From contig NZ_JANUCQ010000001.1 in assembly GCF_024807035.1 (NCBI RefSeq), forward strand, positions 309,990 through 373,989: 64,000 nt of DNA, written 5' to 3'. The notes beneath the pieces were generated by a model. It was not told the origin of the DNA and searched no databases. It was given only the letters and a program-made list of their open reading frames with translations. This document shows, piece by piece, positions 49,594 to 62,576 of this stretch. This DNA is from Methanococcus voltae PS. GTDB taxonomy: Archaea; AGJL01; Methanococci; Methanococcales; Methanococcaceae. Position numbers and translations under genes: made by a program. Every line of letters starts with the position of its first letter. The first letter of the stretch is position 1.

Positions 49594-51777
49594 ATGGGAA
49601 GAAGAGCAAAAATGGTAGAAAAGGTTACCAGTTTAATGGAAACCCACGATAAAATCAGAAACATCGGTATCTGTGCACACATCGACCACGGTAAAACAAC
49701 ATTATCAGACAACCTCTTAGCAGGTGCTGGTATGATATCAAAAGAATTAGCAGGGGACCAACTTGCTTTAGACTTTGATGAAGAAGAAGCAGCAAGAGGT
49801 ATTACAATCTACGCTGCTAACGTGTCAATGGTTCACCAGTCAGAAACCGGAGAACACTTAATTAACTTAATCGACACACCAGGTCACGTTGACTTCGGTG
49901 GTGACGTTACAAGAGCAATGAGAGCTATCGATGGTGCTATCGTTGTATGCTGTGCAGTAGAAGGTGTAATGCCACAAACTGAAACAGTTTTAAGACAAGC
50001 TTTAAAAGAAAAAGTTAAACCTGTATTATTCATAAACAAAGTTGACAGATTAATCAACGAGTTAAAATTAACTCCTGAAGAATTACAAGGAAGGTTTATG
50101 AAAATCATCGCAGAAGTTAACGTTTTAATCGAAAAGATGGCTCCTGAAGAGTTCAAAAAAGAATGGTTATGCGACGTTATGGGTGGTAAAGTAGCATTTG
50201 GTTCAGCTTACAACAACTGGGCTATTTCAGTACCATACATGCAAAAATCAGGTATTTCATTCAAAGATATCATTGATTTCTGTAACGATGAAAGACAAAA
50301 AGAATTAGCTGACAAAGCACCTTTACACGAAGTATGTTTAGATATGGTTATCAAACACTTACCAAACCCAGTTGACGCTCAAAAGTACAGAATTCCAAAC
50401 ATTTGGAAAGGTGACATTGAGTCAGAAATTGGTAAATCAATGATGACCTGTGACCCTAACGGTCCTTTAGCAGGTGTTATCACAAAAATTATCGTTGATA
50501 AACACGCAGGAGCTATCTCAGCATGCAGATTGTTCTCAGGAAGAATGAAACAAGGTGACGAATTGTTTTTAGTTGGTGCAGAACAAAAAGCAAGAGCTCA
50601 ACAAGTTTCAGTTTTCATGGGTGCAGAAAGAGTTCAGGTACCAAGTATTTCAGCAGGTAACATCTGTGCTATTACAGGTTTAAAAGAAGCAACAGCAGGG
50701 GAAACTGTTTCAGCATTCTCAAACAAAATGGAACAAGCTTTCGAAGGTTTATCACACGTAAGTGAACCTGTTATTACAGTTGCTATCGAAGCTAAAAACA
50801 CAAAAGACTTGCCAAAATTAATCGAAGTATTAAGACAAATCGCAAGAGAAGATAACACAGTTAGAGTGGAAATCAACGAGGAAACCGGTGAACACTTAAT
50901 CAGCGGTATGGGTGAACTCCACATCGAAGTTATCACAAACACAAAAATCGGCAGAGATACAGGTATCGAAGTTGATGTTGGTGAACCAATCGTTGTTTAC
51001 AGAGAAACAATCAACGGTACAAGCCCTGAAATTGAAGGAAAATCACCAAACAAACACAACAAATTGTACTTCATCGTAGAACCTTTAGAAGACAGTGTAT
51101 ACCAAGCATATGTTAAAGGCGACTTAAAAGATGAAGACTTCAAGAGAAAAATCTCATCAGAAGCAGAAGGTAAGTTTGTAGAAGCTGGTTTACCAAAAGA
51201 CGAAGCTAAAAAAGTTATGTCAATCATGGGCGGTAACTTAATCACAAACTTAACTAGAGGTATCGTACAGTTAGACGAAGCTAGAGAGTTAATTATCGAA
51301 GGTTTCAAAGAAGCTGTAAGAAACGGTCCTTTAGCTGCTGAGAAAGTTCAAGGTGTAAAAGTTAAATTAATGGATGCAACTTTCCACGAAGATGCAATCC
51401 ACAGAGGTCCAGCACAAATTATTCCTGCGGTAAGATTCGGTGTTAGAGACGCTATTACACAAGCTAAACCAGTATTATTAGAACCTATGCAAAAAGTATA
51501 TATCAACACACCACAAGATTACATGGGTGATGGTATGAAAGAAATCAACAACAGAAGAGGCCAAATCGTTGATATGGAACAAGAAGGTGACATGTCAATT
51601 ATTAAAGGTAGCGTTCCTGTTGCTGAAATGTTCGGATTCGCTGGTGCAATCAGAGGGGCTACCCAAGGTAGATGTTTATGGTCCGTTGAATTCTCAGGAT
51701 TCGAAAAGGTACCTGCAGAAATACAACCTAAGATTGTTCAACAAATCAGGTCAAGAAAAGGTTTAAAAACAGAATAA
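49594..51777 (+). CDS. fusA: Elongation factor 2 (aEF2)
   Basis: A 727-residue translocation GTPase. G1 is [10 protein letters not shown]3 is DTPGH and G4 is NKVD; domains II-V follow in order and end [35 protein letters not shown]. The diphthamide loop [21 protein letters not shown] carries the His modified in archaea. Length equals that of other methanococci. GGTGAAATA precedes the ATG. Confidence 0.97.
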   Translation: MGRRAKMVEKVTSLMETHDKIRNIGICAHIDHGKTTLSDNLLAGAGMISKELAGDQLALDFDEEEAARGITIYAANVSMVHQSETGEHLINLIDTPGHVDFGGDVTRAMRAIDGAIVVCCAVEGVMPQTETVLRQALKEKVKPVLFINKVDRLINELKLTPEELQGRFMKIIAEVNVLIEKMAPEEFKKEWLCDVMGGKVAFGSAYNNWAISVPYMQKSGISFKDIIDFCNDERQKELADKAPLHEVCLDMVIKHLPNPVDAQKYRIPNIWKGDIESEIGKSMMTCDPNGPLAGVITKIIVDKHAGAISACRLFSGRMKQGDELFLVGAEQKARAQQVSVFMGAERVQVPSISAGNICAITGLKEATAGETVSAFSNKMEQAFEGLSHVSEPVITVAIEAKNTKDLPKLIEVLRQIAREDNTVRVEINEETGEHLISGMGELHIEVITNTKIGRDTGIEVDVGEPIVVYRETINGTSPEIEGKSPNKHNKLYFIVEPLEDSVYQAYVKGDLKDEDFKRKISSEAEGKFVEAGLPKDEAKKVMSIMGGNLITNLTRGIVQLDEARELIIEGFKEAVRNGPLAAEKVQGVKVKLMDATFHEDAIHRGPAQIIPAVRFGVRDAITQAKPVLLEPMQKVYINTPQDYMGDGMKEINNRRGQIVDMEQEGDMSIIKGSVPVAEMFGFAGAIRGATQGRCLWSVEFSGFEKVPAEIQPKIVQQIRSRKGLKTE

Positions 51778-52142
51778 TTAAAATAATTAGAATAACCAGA
51801 ATAATTATAAAATAGGATAATTACATATGAATTAATATAGTGAACTTATAATTGATTATAATAATTTGCAATATAATTATTATGGATTTATAATATCAAT
51901 TAATTCATATGTACTTATTTAAAAATAGTGAAATTGAGTAAAATTATAATTAGGGTACAAAAATCTTACACGATTAATCATGATTAATTTTGAAAAATCC
52001 AAAAGATTTTAACAATATACCATAAAATATATATACTCATTTTTACTATCATATTACAAATTATACTTATTTAGAAATCTCTTGATAAGATAAATTATAC
52101 TTACAAAAATCAAATAAAACAAGAATAAATACAGGTGACAAT
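51778..52142. promoter_or_regulatory. Gap between EF2 and EF1A genes: inverted-repeat element and TATA box
   Basis: 365 bases. A 15-bp inverted repeat (51822-51836 with 51899-51913) bounds a 92-bp AT-rich segment that itself contains nested inverted repeats. TATATATAC at 52028-52036 is a good TATA box, giving EF1A its own promoter with a leader of roughly 80-90 bases. GGTGACAAT precedes the EF1A ATG. Confidence 0.55.
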
Positions 52143-53429
<1,287 letters not shown>

Positions 53430-53532
53430 TTAGATTAATTCTAATTATTTAATTTTTAATTTTTTAATTATAATTCTTATAATTATTATATTTATTATAC
53501 AATTCATTACATACCTTAAATGAGGCTAAATT

Positions 53533-53841
53533 ATGCAAAAAGCAAGAATAAAATTATCAAGTACAAAACATACAGAATTAGACGGTGTATGTGACCAAAT
53601 TAAAGCAATCGCTGAAAAAACAGGTGTTGATTTAGCAGGTCCAATTCCATTACCAACAAAAACATTAAAAGTTACAACAAGGAAGTCAACCGACGGTGAA
53701 GGTTCATCATCATTCGACAGATGGACAATGAAAATTCACAAAAGAGTTATCGACATCGAAGCTGACGAAAGAACCATGAAACACATCATGAAAGTAAGAA
53801 TTCCTGAAACCGTTCAAATTGAAATCGAATTAAGAAACTAA
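53533..53841 (+). CDS. rps10: Ribosomal protein S10 (uS10)
   Basis: A 102-residue 30S head protein. [43 protein letters not shown] and [34 protein letters not shown] are diagnostic. A weaker GAGG site precedes the ATG. It ends the operon; a T-run at 53888-53894 probably terminates it. Confidence 0.96.
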   Translation: MQKARIKLSSTKHTELDGVCDQIKAIAEKTGVDLAGPIPLPTKTLKVTTRKSTDGEGSSSFDRWTMKIHKRVIDIEADERTMKHIMKVRIPETVQIEIELRN

Positions 53842-54119
53842 TTGAATAGTTAGTACTTAAAGATGTTTGATTCCAAGAATTGAAGGCTTTTTTTAAAAAT
53901 AATTAATATTTCATAAGCCATGAAAAATATTGTTTTCCCTTTATGGGATTTCAATAACCTTTTTCTTTTTAAATTATTTTAGTTTTTATTTTATTATCTT
54001 ATCATTACAGTATTTTTATTATTACCATTATTATTTTATTAGTATATTATTTCATAATTAATTTTATAACTCTCGTATATTCGAGTACCTTATTTAAATT
54101 TGATATGTTTTGATATTAA
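53842..54119. other. T-rich region after rps10
   Basis: The left part of the 509-base gap between the convergent rps10 and gltX genes. Seven T at 53888-53894 follow a short GGC and likely end the rps10 transcript. Further T-runs follow to about 53980. CTCG (54072-54075), six-base loop, CGAG (54082-54085) is a small stem just before the RNA gene described next. Confidence 0.5.
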
Positions 54120-54121
54120 TC

Positions 54122-54129
54122 TTTATATA
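54122..54129 (+). promoter_or_regulatory. TATA box of the tandem-hairpin RNA
   Basis: TTTATATA, a perfect match to the methanococcal box A. Archaeal transcription usually starts about 25 bases downstream, which here falls at 54148-54153, at the foot of the first hairpin. No reading frame follows. Confidence 0.6.
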
Positions 54130-54149
54130 CTATGAAATCAATGATTAAT

Positions 54150-54236
54150 TATACTGCAATTCACAGTAATTGCAGTGTATGTTGTGACCGTATTTCATAG
54201 TAAATACGGTGTATTATCTTTAAATGAGCTTTTTTA
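54150..54236 (+). ncRNA. Candidate small RNA with two tandem 9-6-9 hairpins
   Basis: Two perfect hairpins of equal build lie ten bases apart. The first has arms ACTGCAATT (54153-54161) and AATTGCAGT (54168-54176) round the loop CACAGT. The second has arms ACCGTATTT (54187-54195) and AAATACGGT (54202-54210) round the loop CATAGT. The arms differ in sequence but the loops differ in only one base, which suggests selection on structure and loop. A TATA box lies at the right distance upstream and six T (54231-54235 with the preceding T) follow. The predicted RNA is about 85 bases. I know no family with this pattern. Confidence 0.6.
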
Positions 54237-54274
54237 AAATAGTTTTGAACTTATTATGGAAATTTTATAAATTT

Positions 54275-54320
54275 TATAAAAATAGAATATAAAAAATAGA
54301 ATATAAAAAATAGAATAAAT
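54275..54320 (-). terminator. Repeated T-rich terminator of gltX
   Basis: On the minus strand, directly after gltX, about three copies of a 14-bp unit containing a run of six T (ATTCTATTTTTTAT type) form a repeated U-rich tract. This should end gltX transcription and separate it from the small RNA. Confidence 0.55.
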
Positions 54321-54350
54321 GATATTTTATTATGTATTTTTAATCAAGTA

Positions 54351-56063
54351 TTAGTTATGTGTTAAATAGCAGGTTACTTTATTAACATCTGAATCCAATT
54401 CGTTTTTATCAATTCTAACAAATCCGTATCTTTCAAATTGTACGCTTTCATCTTCTTTTACAACTGCAAAGTCTTTTTCTGCATAACCTTCTGTTTCAAT
54501 ACCATCGCCATCGATAACTGAAACCTTAACACTATCTTTAACAGGTACCCAATGAATAATGTTTGCCCTATTCTCTTTTGCAACCTTGTAATCTTCACTA
54601 TCAAAGTGCGCATAAACAACGTTTTCGCTTACTTCATCAATAACTATGTTAAACAATTCCATAAGCCTATACATTTTACCTACTTCAACATTATCGGTAC
54701 CAGATAGGTAGATTTCCCCGTCAAATGTTAACGTTCTCATACCCATATCTTTATCAGGATGCATCCTTAGCTCAACAGTTTTATTGTCCGCACCTGTAAC
54801 AATAACTTTTTTAGGATTAGCCACAAAGAAGAATCTTTTTGTAATTGCATCAATTAAATCTTTGTTAACTGCATAAAGGTTTTCCCATGCAAATCTAACA
54901 TCAGCTTGTTTAATTCCGATATCGACCATTGTTTTGTAAATTGCTTCTGGTTTTATACCTCTTTTTCTCATTGCTCGAAGGGTACCTAATCTTGGGTCAT
55001 CCCAGTCAGAGTATTCACCTTCTAAGATACCAGCGTGCATTTTAGAGGTACTTAAAACAGGACCTTCTATTTTTAAGATACCGTAGTGTAAGTACTCTGG
55101 AATCTCCCAGCCCATGTAATCAAATATGTATTTCTGTTTTTCAGTGTTCACAATGTGGTCTTTTCCTCTTAAAACGTGTGTAAGACCCATTAAATGGTCA
55201 TCAACGGTAACAGATAAGTTCATAAGTGGGTAAACAACATACTTTGTTCCATTTTTAGGGTGTGACGTGTGTTCAATCCTGAATATTGGGAAATCACGTA
55301 CTGAAGGGTTTTTATGTGCAATATCTGTTTTTAATCTAACTGCAACGTTATCTAATTCTCCAGAAAGCATTTTGTTCCATAGTTCAAGGTTCTTTTCCGA
55401 ACTATTGTCTCTACATTTACAAGCTACTCCTTCAGCTTTTAATTCTCTAAATTCTTCCGCTTCACAATCACAAACATAAGCGTGACCCATTTCAATTAAT
55501 TTAGTACCATACTTGTAGTATGTTTCAAGTCTTTGAGATTGAATAACAACTTCATCAACTTTAACACCTAACCATTTTAAATCTTCCTGTATCATTTCAT
55601 AAGCTTCAGGAAGGACTCTTTTAGCGTCGGTATCTTCTAATCTTAATATTAATTTTCCATCGTATTTTTTAGTAAAGAAATCATTCAAAACACTTGCACG
55701 AGCGTGACCCAAATGAAGAGGTCCTGACGGATTTGGTGCAAATCTCATTACAACGCCTTTTTTTGTATCCACGTTTTTAAGCTCAATTTCTTTCTTTTTT
55801 CTTTCTTTTTTCTCGCCCATCATTTCTGGAGCAATTTCTGAAAGTTTTTGTTTCTGAGCTTCTAAACCCATATCTTCAACTTCTTTTGCAATTGCACTAA
55901 TGTTTTGATTAATGTCCTTTGCAAGTTTTCTTAAATCTGGGTTTTCACCTAACATTTTACCCATTATTGATTTAGGATTAGGTTTTCCGTCGTATTTTAT
56001 AGCATTTTGAAGTAAATACTTTATAACTACGTTTTTCACATCTTCCGAAAGTGTACTGTTCAT
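54351..56063 (-). CDS. gltX: Glutamyl-tRNA synthetase
   Basis: A 570-residue class I synthetase of the archaeal GlxRS type. The HIGH motif is [11 protein letters not shown] and the KMSKS-like motif is LSTSKMHAG; the C-terminal half is the beta-barrel anticodon-binding domain of archaeal/eukaryotic type. In methanogens this enzyme charges both tRNA-Glu and tRNA-Gln, the latter then amidated by GatDE. The first 100 residues are a helical appended region. GTGGTGTAATA precedes the ATG. Confidence 0.95.
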   Translation of the reverse strand: MNSTLSEDVKNVVIKYLLQNAIKYDGKPNPKSIMGKMLGENPDLRKLAKDINQNISAIAKEVEDMGLEAQKQKLSEIAPEMMGEKKERKKKEIELKNVDTKKGVVMRFAPNPSGPLHLGHARASVLNDFFTKKYDGKLILRLEDTDAKRVLPEAYEMIQEDLKWLGVKVDEVVIQSQRLETYYKYGTKLIEMGHAYVCDCEAEEFRELKAEGVACKCRDNSSEKNLELWNKMLSGELDNVAVRLKTDIAHKNPSVRDFPIFRIEHTSHPKNGTKYVVYPLMNLSVTVDDHLMGLTHVLRGKDHIVNTEKQKYIFDYMGWEIPEYLHYGILKIEGPVLSTSKMHAGILEGEYSDWDDPRLGTLRAMRKRGIKPEAIYKTMVDIGIKQADVRFAWENLYAVNKDLIDAITKRFFFVANPKKVIVTGADNKTVELRMHPDKDMGMRTLTFDGEIYLSGTDNVEVGKMYRLMELFNIVIDEVSENVVYAHFDSEDYKVAKENRANIIHWVPVKDSVKVSVIDGDGIETEGYAEKDFAVVKEDESVQFERYGFVRIDKNELDSDVNKVTCYLTHN

Positions 56064-56643
56064 TATTACACCACAATTTTAATTTTAATTTTAATTCTAA
56101 GTTTCTATTATTCAAATCTTAATAAGATTAAACAATTAATTTAAATTAAACTTATAAAGTTTATATCATCATACAATATTCTATATTCTCATTTATATGA
56201 TTTAGCAATTTATAATGCAATATGGTACTTTATGTTTGATATATTTATAAAATAATCTTTTTTAAGTACAATTACACTTTTCAATTACCTATATATATTT
56301 ATTATAACATACAGACAATGATAATATATTGTGGAATATATATCTGTGTGTACTAAATTGAAATAGTTAATTTAAATACTAATTTAAATACTAATTTAAA
56401 TTCTAATTTAATATTTAAATTAGAATCGTAGAAACTTTTATATAATTTGATGTATAATTATAAAAATCTGCACATAACCTTTTTAACCACTTATATATCT
56501 TTATTGTCGATAATATTGTAGATTTCAAGTGTTTTGCACAATATTAAAGTTGAGAATAGATTAAATCATGCCAAAATGAAGACTAGTAGCTTTGTTAGAG
56601 ATTTGTAGGTTATGAAATTTTTTAATAATTAATGGTGTAAGAA
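56064..56643. promoter_or_regulatory. Divergent promoter region before the Asn-rich protein
   Basis: 580 bases between gltX and the Asn-rich gene. Direct repeats of AATTTAAATACT run from about 56369 to 56398. ATTCTAATTTA (56400-56410) and TAAATTAGAAT (56416-56426) then form a perfect 11-bp inverted repeat ten bases upstream of a TATA box (TTTATATA, 56437-56444), the place expected for a regulator site. A second TATA-like run lies at 56490-56498. Confidence 0.5.
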
Positions 56644-58074
<1,431 letters not shown>

Positions 58075-58213
58075 ATATTATTTACTTTTTATTTTAATCT
58101 ATTTTAATCTATTTTTATTACAATTTTATTACAATTTTAGTGTTATTTTGCTAGTTTATTAATACTAGGAATGACATATTAGTATTATTAAAGAGATTTA
58201 AGAGAGGAATCTT

Positions 58214-58699
58214 ATGCAAAGCGATTTGGGTTATATTTTGATATTCATTGGTTTATTAATCATATTAATGGAGGCTTTTACGCCAGGATTATATTTCCCT
58301 GCAGCAGGAATTGCCTTAATTATATATGGGCTACTTTTAGCAGTCGCTCCAGCTTATGCTTTACCTTTAGCAGTCGTGGCAGGTTTATTGACCATATATA
58401 TAATGTACAGATTTGTTTATAAATCTGGAATGAATATAAAAATAGGTGCAGAACGTTTAATCGGGTTAGAAGGCGATTTGGTAGAAAATATTGAGGAAAA
58501 CAAGCCGGGTTATGTAATGGTAAATAATGAAAAATGGCAGGCAAAAACTCAGGATAGGTCAGAATTAAAAGCAGGAATCAAAGTAATTGTGACTAAAATA
58601 GAAGGTGTTTCTTTGATTGTGGAACCGTCTGCAAATCAAGAAGTTGAAAAAACTGAAAACATCGAAAAAATTGAAAAAAAAGACGAAGAAACTAATTAA
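58214..58699 (+). CDS. NfeD-like membrane protein
   Basis: A 161-residue protein with three hydrophobic segments in the first 75 residues (YILIFIGLLIILMEAFTPGLYFPAAGIALIIYGLL and so on), then an OB-fold-like NfeD C-terminal domain (GLEGDLVENIEENKPGYVMVNNEKWQAKTQ). The MEAFTPG helix break is a family mark. NfeD proteins usually pair with stomatin/SPFH proteins in membrane quality control; no such gene is in this window. The last 25 residues are a Lys/Glu/Ile repeat tail. AGAGAGG precedes the ATG. Confidence 0.88.
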   Translation: MQSDLGYILIFIGLLIILMEAFTPGLYFPAAGIALIIYGLLLAVAPAYALPLAVVAGLLTIYIMYRFVYKSGMNIKIGAERLIGLEGDLVENIEENKPGYVMVNNEKWQAKTQDRSELKAGIKVIVTKIEGVSLIVEPSANQEVEKTENIEKIEKKDEETN

Positions 58700-58747
58700 A
58701 TTAATTATTTTAACTATATTAATTATATCAATTAAAATAATTTTAAA

Positions 58748-59386
58748 TTAAATATGTTCTTTAATTAAATTAAATATTTCTTCATGTAGTTTTAAAATGC
58801 CTTTATTTGCATCTATCTTTATATAAATAGGTGGTCTAAACATATTTTCGAATTCTATTTTTTCAAATATCTCCAGATACTTTTCACGAATTATTTTTTG
58901 AAATTCTATTTTTTCAAATATCTCATTGTTTCCCGTTCTATCATTTACCCTTAGCATTGATAATTCAGGGTTTAAGTCTAACAATACTACGATATCAGGC
59001 ACTCTCGCATACTTATTAATATCGCATATGTATTTCATATCGATACCCTGTGTATTTTGATACACCATAGACGAATAAACATACCTATCGCATATAATGT
59101 GATTTTTTTCAAGTCTTTTTTCAAGTTCCTTGCAGTGTTCGACCCTATCACCTGCAAAGAGTAATGCAAGGGTTTCTTTTTCAAAACAACCTTCTGAAAG
59201 ACCTTTTCTTATTAATTTTCCAACTTCGGAGTTTGTGGGTTCATAATCTAATATCGCGTTTATTCGGTCTGCAAGCATTTTGGCTTGTGTGGATTTTCCA
59301 CTACCGTCAATACCTTCAAAAACGATGAATTTTTTTGATTTACCCTTTTTAATATCTTTAGCATTTTTAATATTTTTATTATCCAT
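58748..59386 (-). CDS. tmk: Thymidylate kinase
   Basis: A 212-residue P-loop kinase converting dTMP to dTDP. The P-loop is FEGIDGSGKSTQAK and the DR[YH] motif is ICDRYVYSSMVYQNTQG. A 15-residue Lys/Asn-rich N-terminal extension precedes the P-loop strand. It overlaps in pathway with dcd at 31546-32151. GGTG precedes the ATG; the gene is convergent with the NfeD-like gene. Confidence 0.94.
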   Translation of the reverse strand: MDNKNIKNAKDIKKGKSKKFIVFEGIDGSGKSTQAKMLADRINAILDYEPTNSEVGKLIRKGLSEGCFEKETLALLFAGDRVEHCKELEKRLEKNHIICDRYVYSSMVYQNTQGIDMKYICDINKYARVPDIVVLLDLNPELSMLRVNDRTGNNEIFEKIEFQKIIREKYLEIFEKIEFENMFRPPIYIKIDANKGILKLHEEIFNLIKEHI

Positions 59387-59519
59387 TTAAACACCAAAAT
59401 AACATAAATACTGTAATTTAATTATAAAGTTATAATAAATTTTAATAATAAATTTTAATAATAAATTTAAAAATAGATATGTGAAATAGATATATAAATA
59501 ATACGCAATTATTCAATAC

Positions 59520-62500
59520 CTAATTTCTTTTTAAATAGTTGTAATTCATTATTTTTAATTTGGTAATTTCTTCTTTGATACTCCAGGTCGAATATGATTC
59601 GATACCTTCTACACTGCTCATGATTTTAGGGAGTATTCTAGGCTCTTTATTTGCTAACTTTTTAAGAGTTATCAAAGTTTTTAACACAACAGTCTCACTT
59701 TGGTCATTCAACAAATTAATGATTTCTGGAAGTGCAATAACAACCAATTCGTAATCTAAGTCTGAAAGTATGCCCAAAGCAGTTGTTTTAACACGCCAGT
59801 GTGGGTCTTGTAGTCTACCAATTACGTCTTCAATATACGAATAATGACCTTCAGATATAAATTCTCGCAACGAATTAAGGGCTTCTACCCTAACGTTCCA
59901 GTCACTATCCATTAGGTAATATTCTAATCTTTTTATTCTTTCTTTAAACGAATCTTCTTCATCTTCTTGAGCGTAATATTCAAAATGGTCCACAATTCTC
60001 AAAATTGATTTACAAGTATTTGCAATCACTGGGACTGGGTCTTCCATATCTTCAGTACACCAAGAGATTATCTCGTAGTAGTATTCTTCAATTTTAGATT
60101 CTGATACGAGCTTTTCAATGATTTTATACGCGTATACTCTTTCATACCACTTAGTACTGTGCCTATATTTTGATAATATCATCAATATGTCTTCCATGTT
60201 TTTGACGGTGTCACATCTTAAGTATAGGGTATAAAGTCCTTCTACGGCTCTTATATTTTCAAATTTCAAACCGTTTATAATCATACTCGTAGATTTAAAT
60301 AAGTATGCTATTGCATATCTTTTATCAATTTTAGGACTTCCATGACCAGTTTTATTTAATAAATTGGATGCTTTACTTCTAAGTTCAACAATATCATCAA
60401 ATAATGCGATATTAACTAATTCATCGTTGAATAAATTTCCATAATCGTCATTTATTTTTAATAATTGAGATATGTAGAGTAAACCTTTTTTACGAGTAGT
60501 CCAATTTATATCATTCAATAATTTTTTAATAATTTTTGATTTAGTTTCTAAGAATTTATTTGAAGATAATTCAACCATATTTCTTGCATATTCTAAAGTT
60601 TTTTCGTCATCTAAATCCAATAAATCCAAAATATGGAATATATTTATTATTTCGAAACAATCTTTTTTATTTTTAAAGATTTCTTGTAAAAATTCGATAG
60701 TATAATTGTTTAATTCAATTTCTTCGCTGTTTTTACTTTCACTCGTACTACTATCATTTTTACCATCAGTTTCAGTTTCAGCTTCATTTTCAGCTTCATT
60801 TTCCTTATCCTGATGACTTACTTTATTTTTTAAGTAATATCTAACTAATGGGGTAGTAGAGTAAGGATACGTTTCCATACATTTTATAATATATTCAATA
60901 TCTATTCCTTCTTTATCTATTTCAATACCATATTCGTACTTTAAAATATATTCTGAAGTTTTAGAAACGATTGAAGCACCATCATTCAATGCTCTATCTA
61001 TTAATATAGCAGTAATAGCTTCTTTTCTATCCTCACAACCTTCATATTTCGAAAGTATTTCATTGAATTTTTTCAATAATAATATGAAATTTAATCTAAC
61101 TAATAAATTATTATCGTTAATCACTACTTCAGGTTGTATATATTCATTTACCTCTTCCAAAATATCAAATGGGTCTTCAAAACACTCTAACGCAACTCTA
61201 AGTACCCAAATAGCTTCTGTTCTAACAATACCAAAGCTATCATTTATACTATCCTTTAATAATTGTATGGATTCTTCGGAATATTGTTTGGGGTCGTTAT
61301 GTAACTTACAACCTAAATCAATCATTGTAATTACTTTTGAAACCCAATCTTCACTTTTCCAGGTGTTAAGGTTTTTATTAAGTGTTTTTTCTACGTCTTT
61401 TGGGTTCATATAACTATATTTTCTCTTAACGTTAATATAGCTCCAAGGGTCGTAAAGTTGATTTATATATTTTTTCTGTATTTCTTCAGGTACGTCCTTT
61501 TTAGTCAATCTATGCATTATTGACATACAGTTGATTATACTCGATTCGTCATATAAGTTTAATAAATTTAAGTTATTCACGGTAGATGTTTGAGCTGCAA
61601 TTGCTCTAACTAATTCATTTTGACTTTTAATATATTTTTCAGTCTCTATCTTTTCTCCAAGATATTTAAGACATGTGAGTGTTAAATAAGTGTATAAATC
61701 ATTAGGTTCTTCGACCAATGATCTCTTAAGTATATTTATTATTTTTTCGCGAACTGGATTACATTTATTTGCAATTACTGATAACGCCATAATTGCTTTA
61801 TATTTTAAAAATATTTCGCATCTATTATTTCTTGATAATTCCAGTAATTTATCAATTATCTCTGAATTGACCTTTTCAGGATTTGCATTTATTAGTGTAA
61901 GTCCTATTACAACATCTTTTGAGTCGTTACTATTTAATAAATAAATTACTTCGTTTCTGTTAAATTCCCTAATAAAGTTTTTGTATAAATTTATTATACC
62001 GATATAATCGGAAAATTGGTCGATAACTTCTTTATTTTGACTTTGCAATACTAGTAAAGATACTAAACCTTGCATAAATCTGTCATCCCTTGAGTATGAA
62101 ATGTTGTCATTAAACAGTGAGGGGATAAGTGTACATAATAAGTTAGGGTCCGTAGGGAATATTTTCCAAACTTTTGTAACTGCATTCATCCTAACTAATA
62201 CATCAGAGGAATACAATTCTTTCGATAATATTGTATTGTATCTATCTTTTGTATATCTCATACCAGGTTTTGTTAACATATCTCTTGCAATGTTTTTTGT
62301 AGCAACTACTTTACTATCTGCCATTTTTAAGATATATGGAAATGCTAAATACGATAGTTCAGGGTATTGTTTTAATATATTGTTAATGGCCCATAGGGCT
62401 CTTGTTTGAACAACAGCTTTTGAAGATGTTAATTCCATAATCAAGCTTAATAATGATATTTTAGCATCATAATGATTTTGGAAGATTAAGCCTCCAAGCG

Positions 62501-62576
62501 TGTTTATTGAGTTTAATTTAGAGTACCAACTATCTTTTTTTAAATTATTTAGCACTTTGGTTAAATTTTCATTCAT
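59520..62576 (-). CDS. Large HEAT-repeat protein
   Basis: A 1018-residue all-helical protein built of HEAT-like repeats from end to end, for example VRMNAVTKVWKIFPTDPNLL, SDWNVRVEALNSLREFISEG and PHWRVKTTALGILSDLDYELV. A low-complexity acidic linker, KENEAENEAETETDGKNDSSTSE, interrupts it near residue 595-620. No catalytic motif, signal or membrane segment is visible. HEAT scaffolds bind proteins or nucleic acids; the gene is divergent from a replication protein A gene, but a shared role is only a guess. GAGGGA precedes the ATG. Confidence 0.82.
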   Translation of the reverse strand: MNENLTKVLNNLKKDSWYSKLNSINTLGGLIFQNHYDAKISLLSLIMELTSSKAVVQTRALWAINNILKQYPELSYLAFPYILKMADSKVVATKNIARDMLTKPGMRYTKDRYNTILSKELYSSDVLVRMNAVTKVWKIFPTDPNLLCTLIPSLFNDNISYSRDDRFMQGLVSLLVLQSQNKEVIDQFSDYIGIINLYKNFIREFNRNEVIYLLNSNDSKDVVIGLTLINANPEKVNSEIIDKLLELSRNNRCEIFLKYKAIMALSVIANKCNPVREKIINILKRSLVEEPNDLYTYLTLTCLKYLGEKIETEKYIKSQNELVRAIAAQTSTVNNLNLLNLYDESSIINCMSIMHRLTKKDVPEEIQKKYINQLYDPWSYINVKRKYSYMNPKDVEKTLNKNLNTWKSEDWVSKVITMIDLGCKLHNDPKQYSEESIQLLKDSINDSFGIVRTEAIWVLRVALECFEDPFDILEEVNEYIQPEVVINDNNLLVRLNFILLLKKFNEILSKYEGCEDRKEAITAILIDRALNDGASIVSKTSEYILKYEYGIEIDKEGIDIEYIIKCMETYPYSTTPLVRYYLKNKVSHQDKENEAENEAETETDGKNDSSTSESKNSEEIELNNYTIEFLQEIFKNKKDCFEIINIFHILDLLDLDDEKTLEYARNMVELSSNKFLETKSKIIKKLLNDINWTTRKKGLLYISQLLKINDDYGNLFNDELVNIALFDDIVELRSKASNLLNKTGHGSPKIDKRYAIAYLFKSTSMIINGLKFENIRAVEGLYTLYLRCDTVKNMEDILMILSKYRHSTKWYERVYAYKIIEKLVSESKIEEYYYEIISWCTEDMEDPVPVIANTCKSILRIVDHFEYYAQEDEEDSFKERIKRLEYYLMDSDWNVRVEALNSLREFISEGHYSYIEDVIGRLQDPHWRVKTTALGILSDLDYELVVIALPEIINLLNDQSETVVLKTLITLKKLANKEPRILPKIMSSVEGIESYSTWSIKEEITKLKIMNYNYLKRN

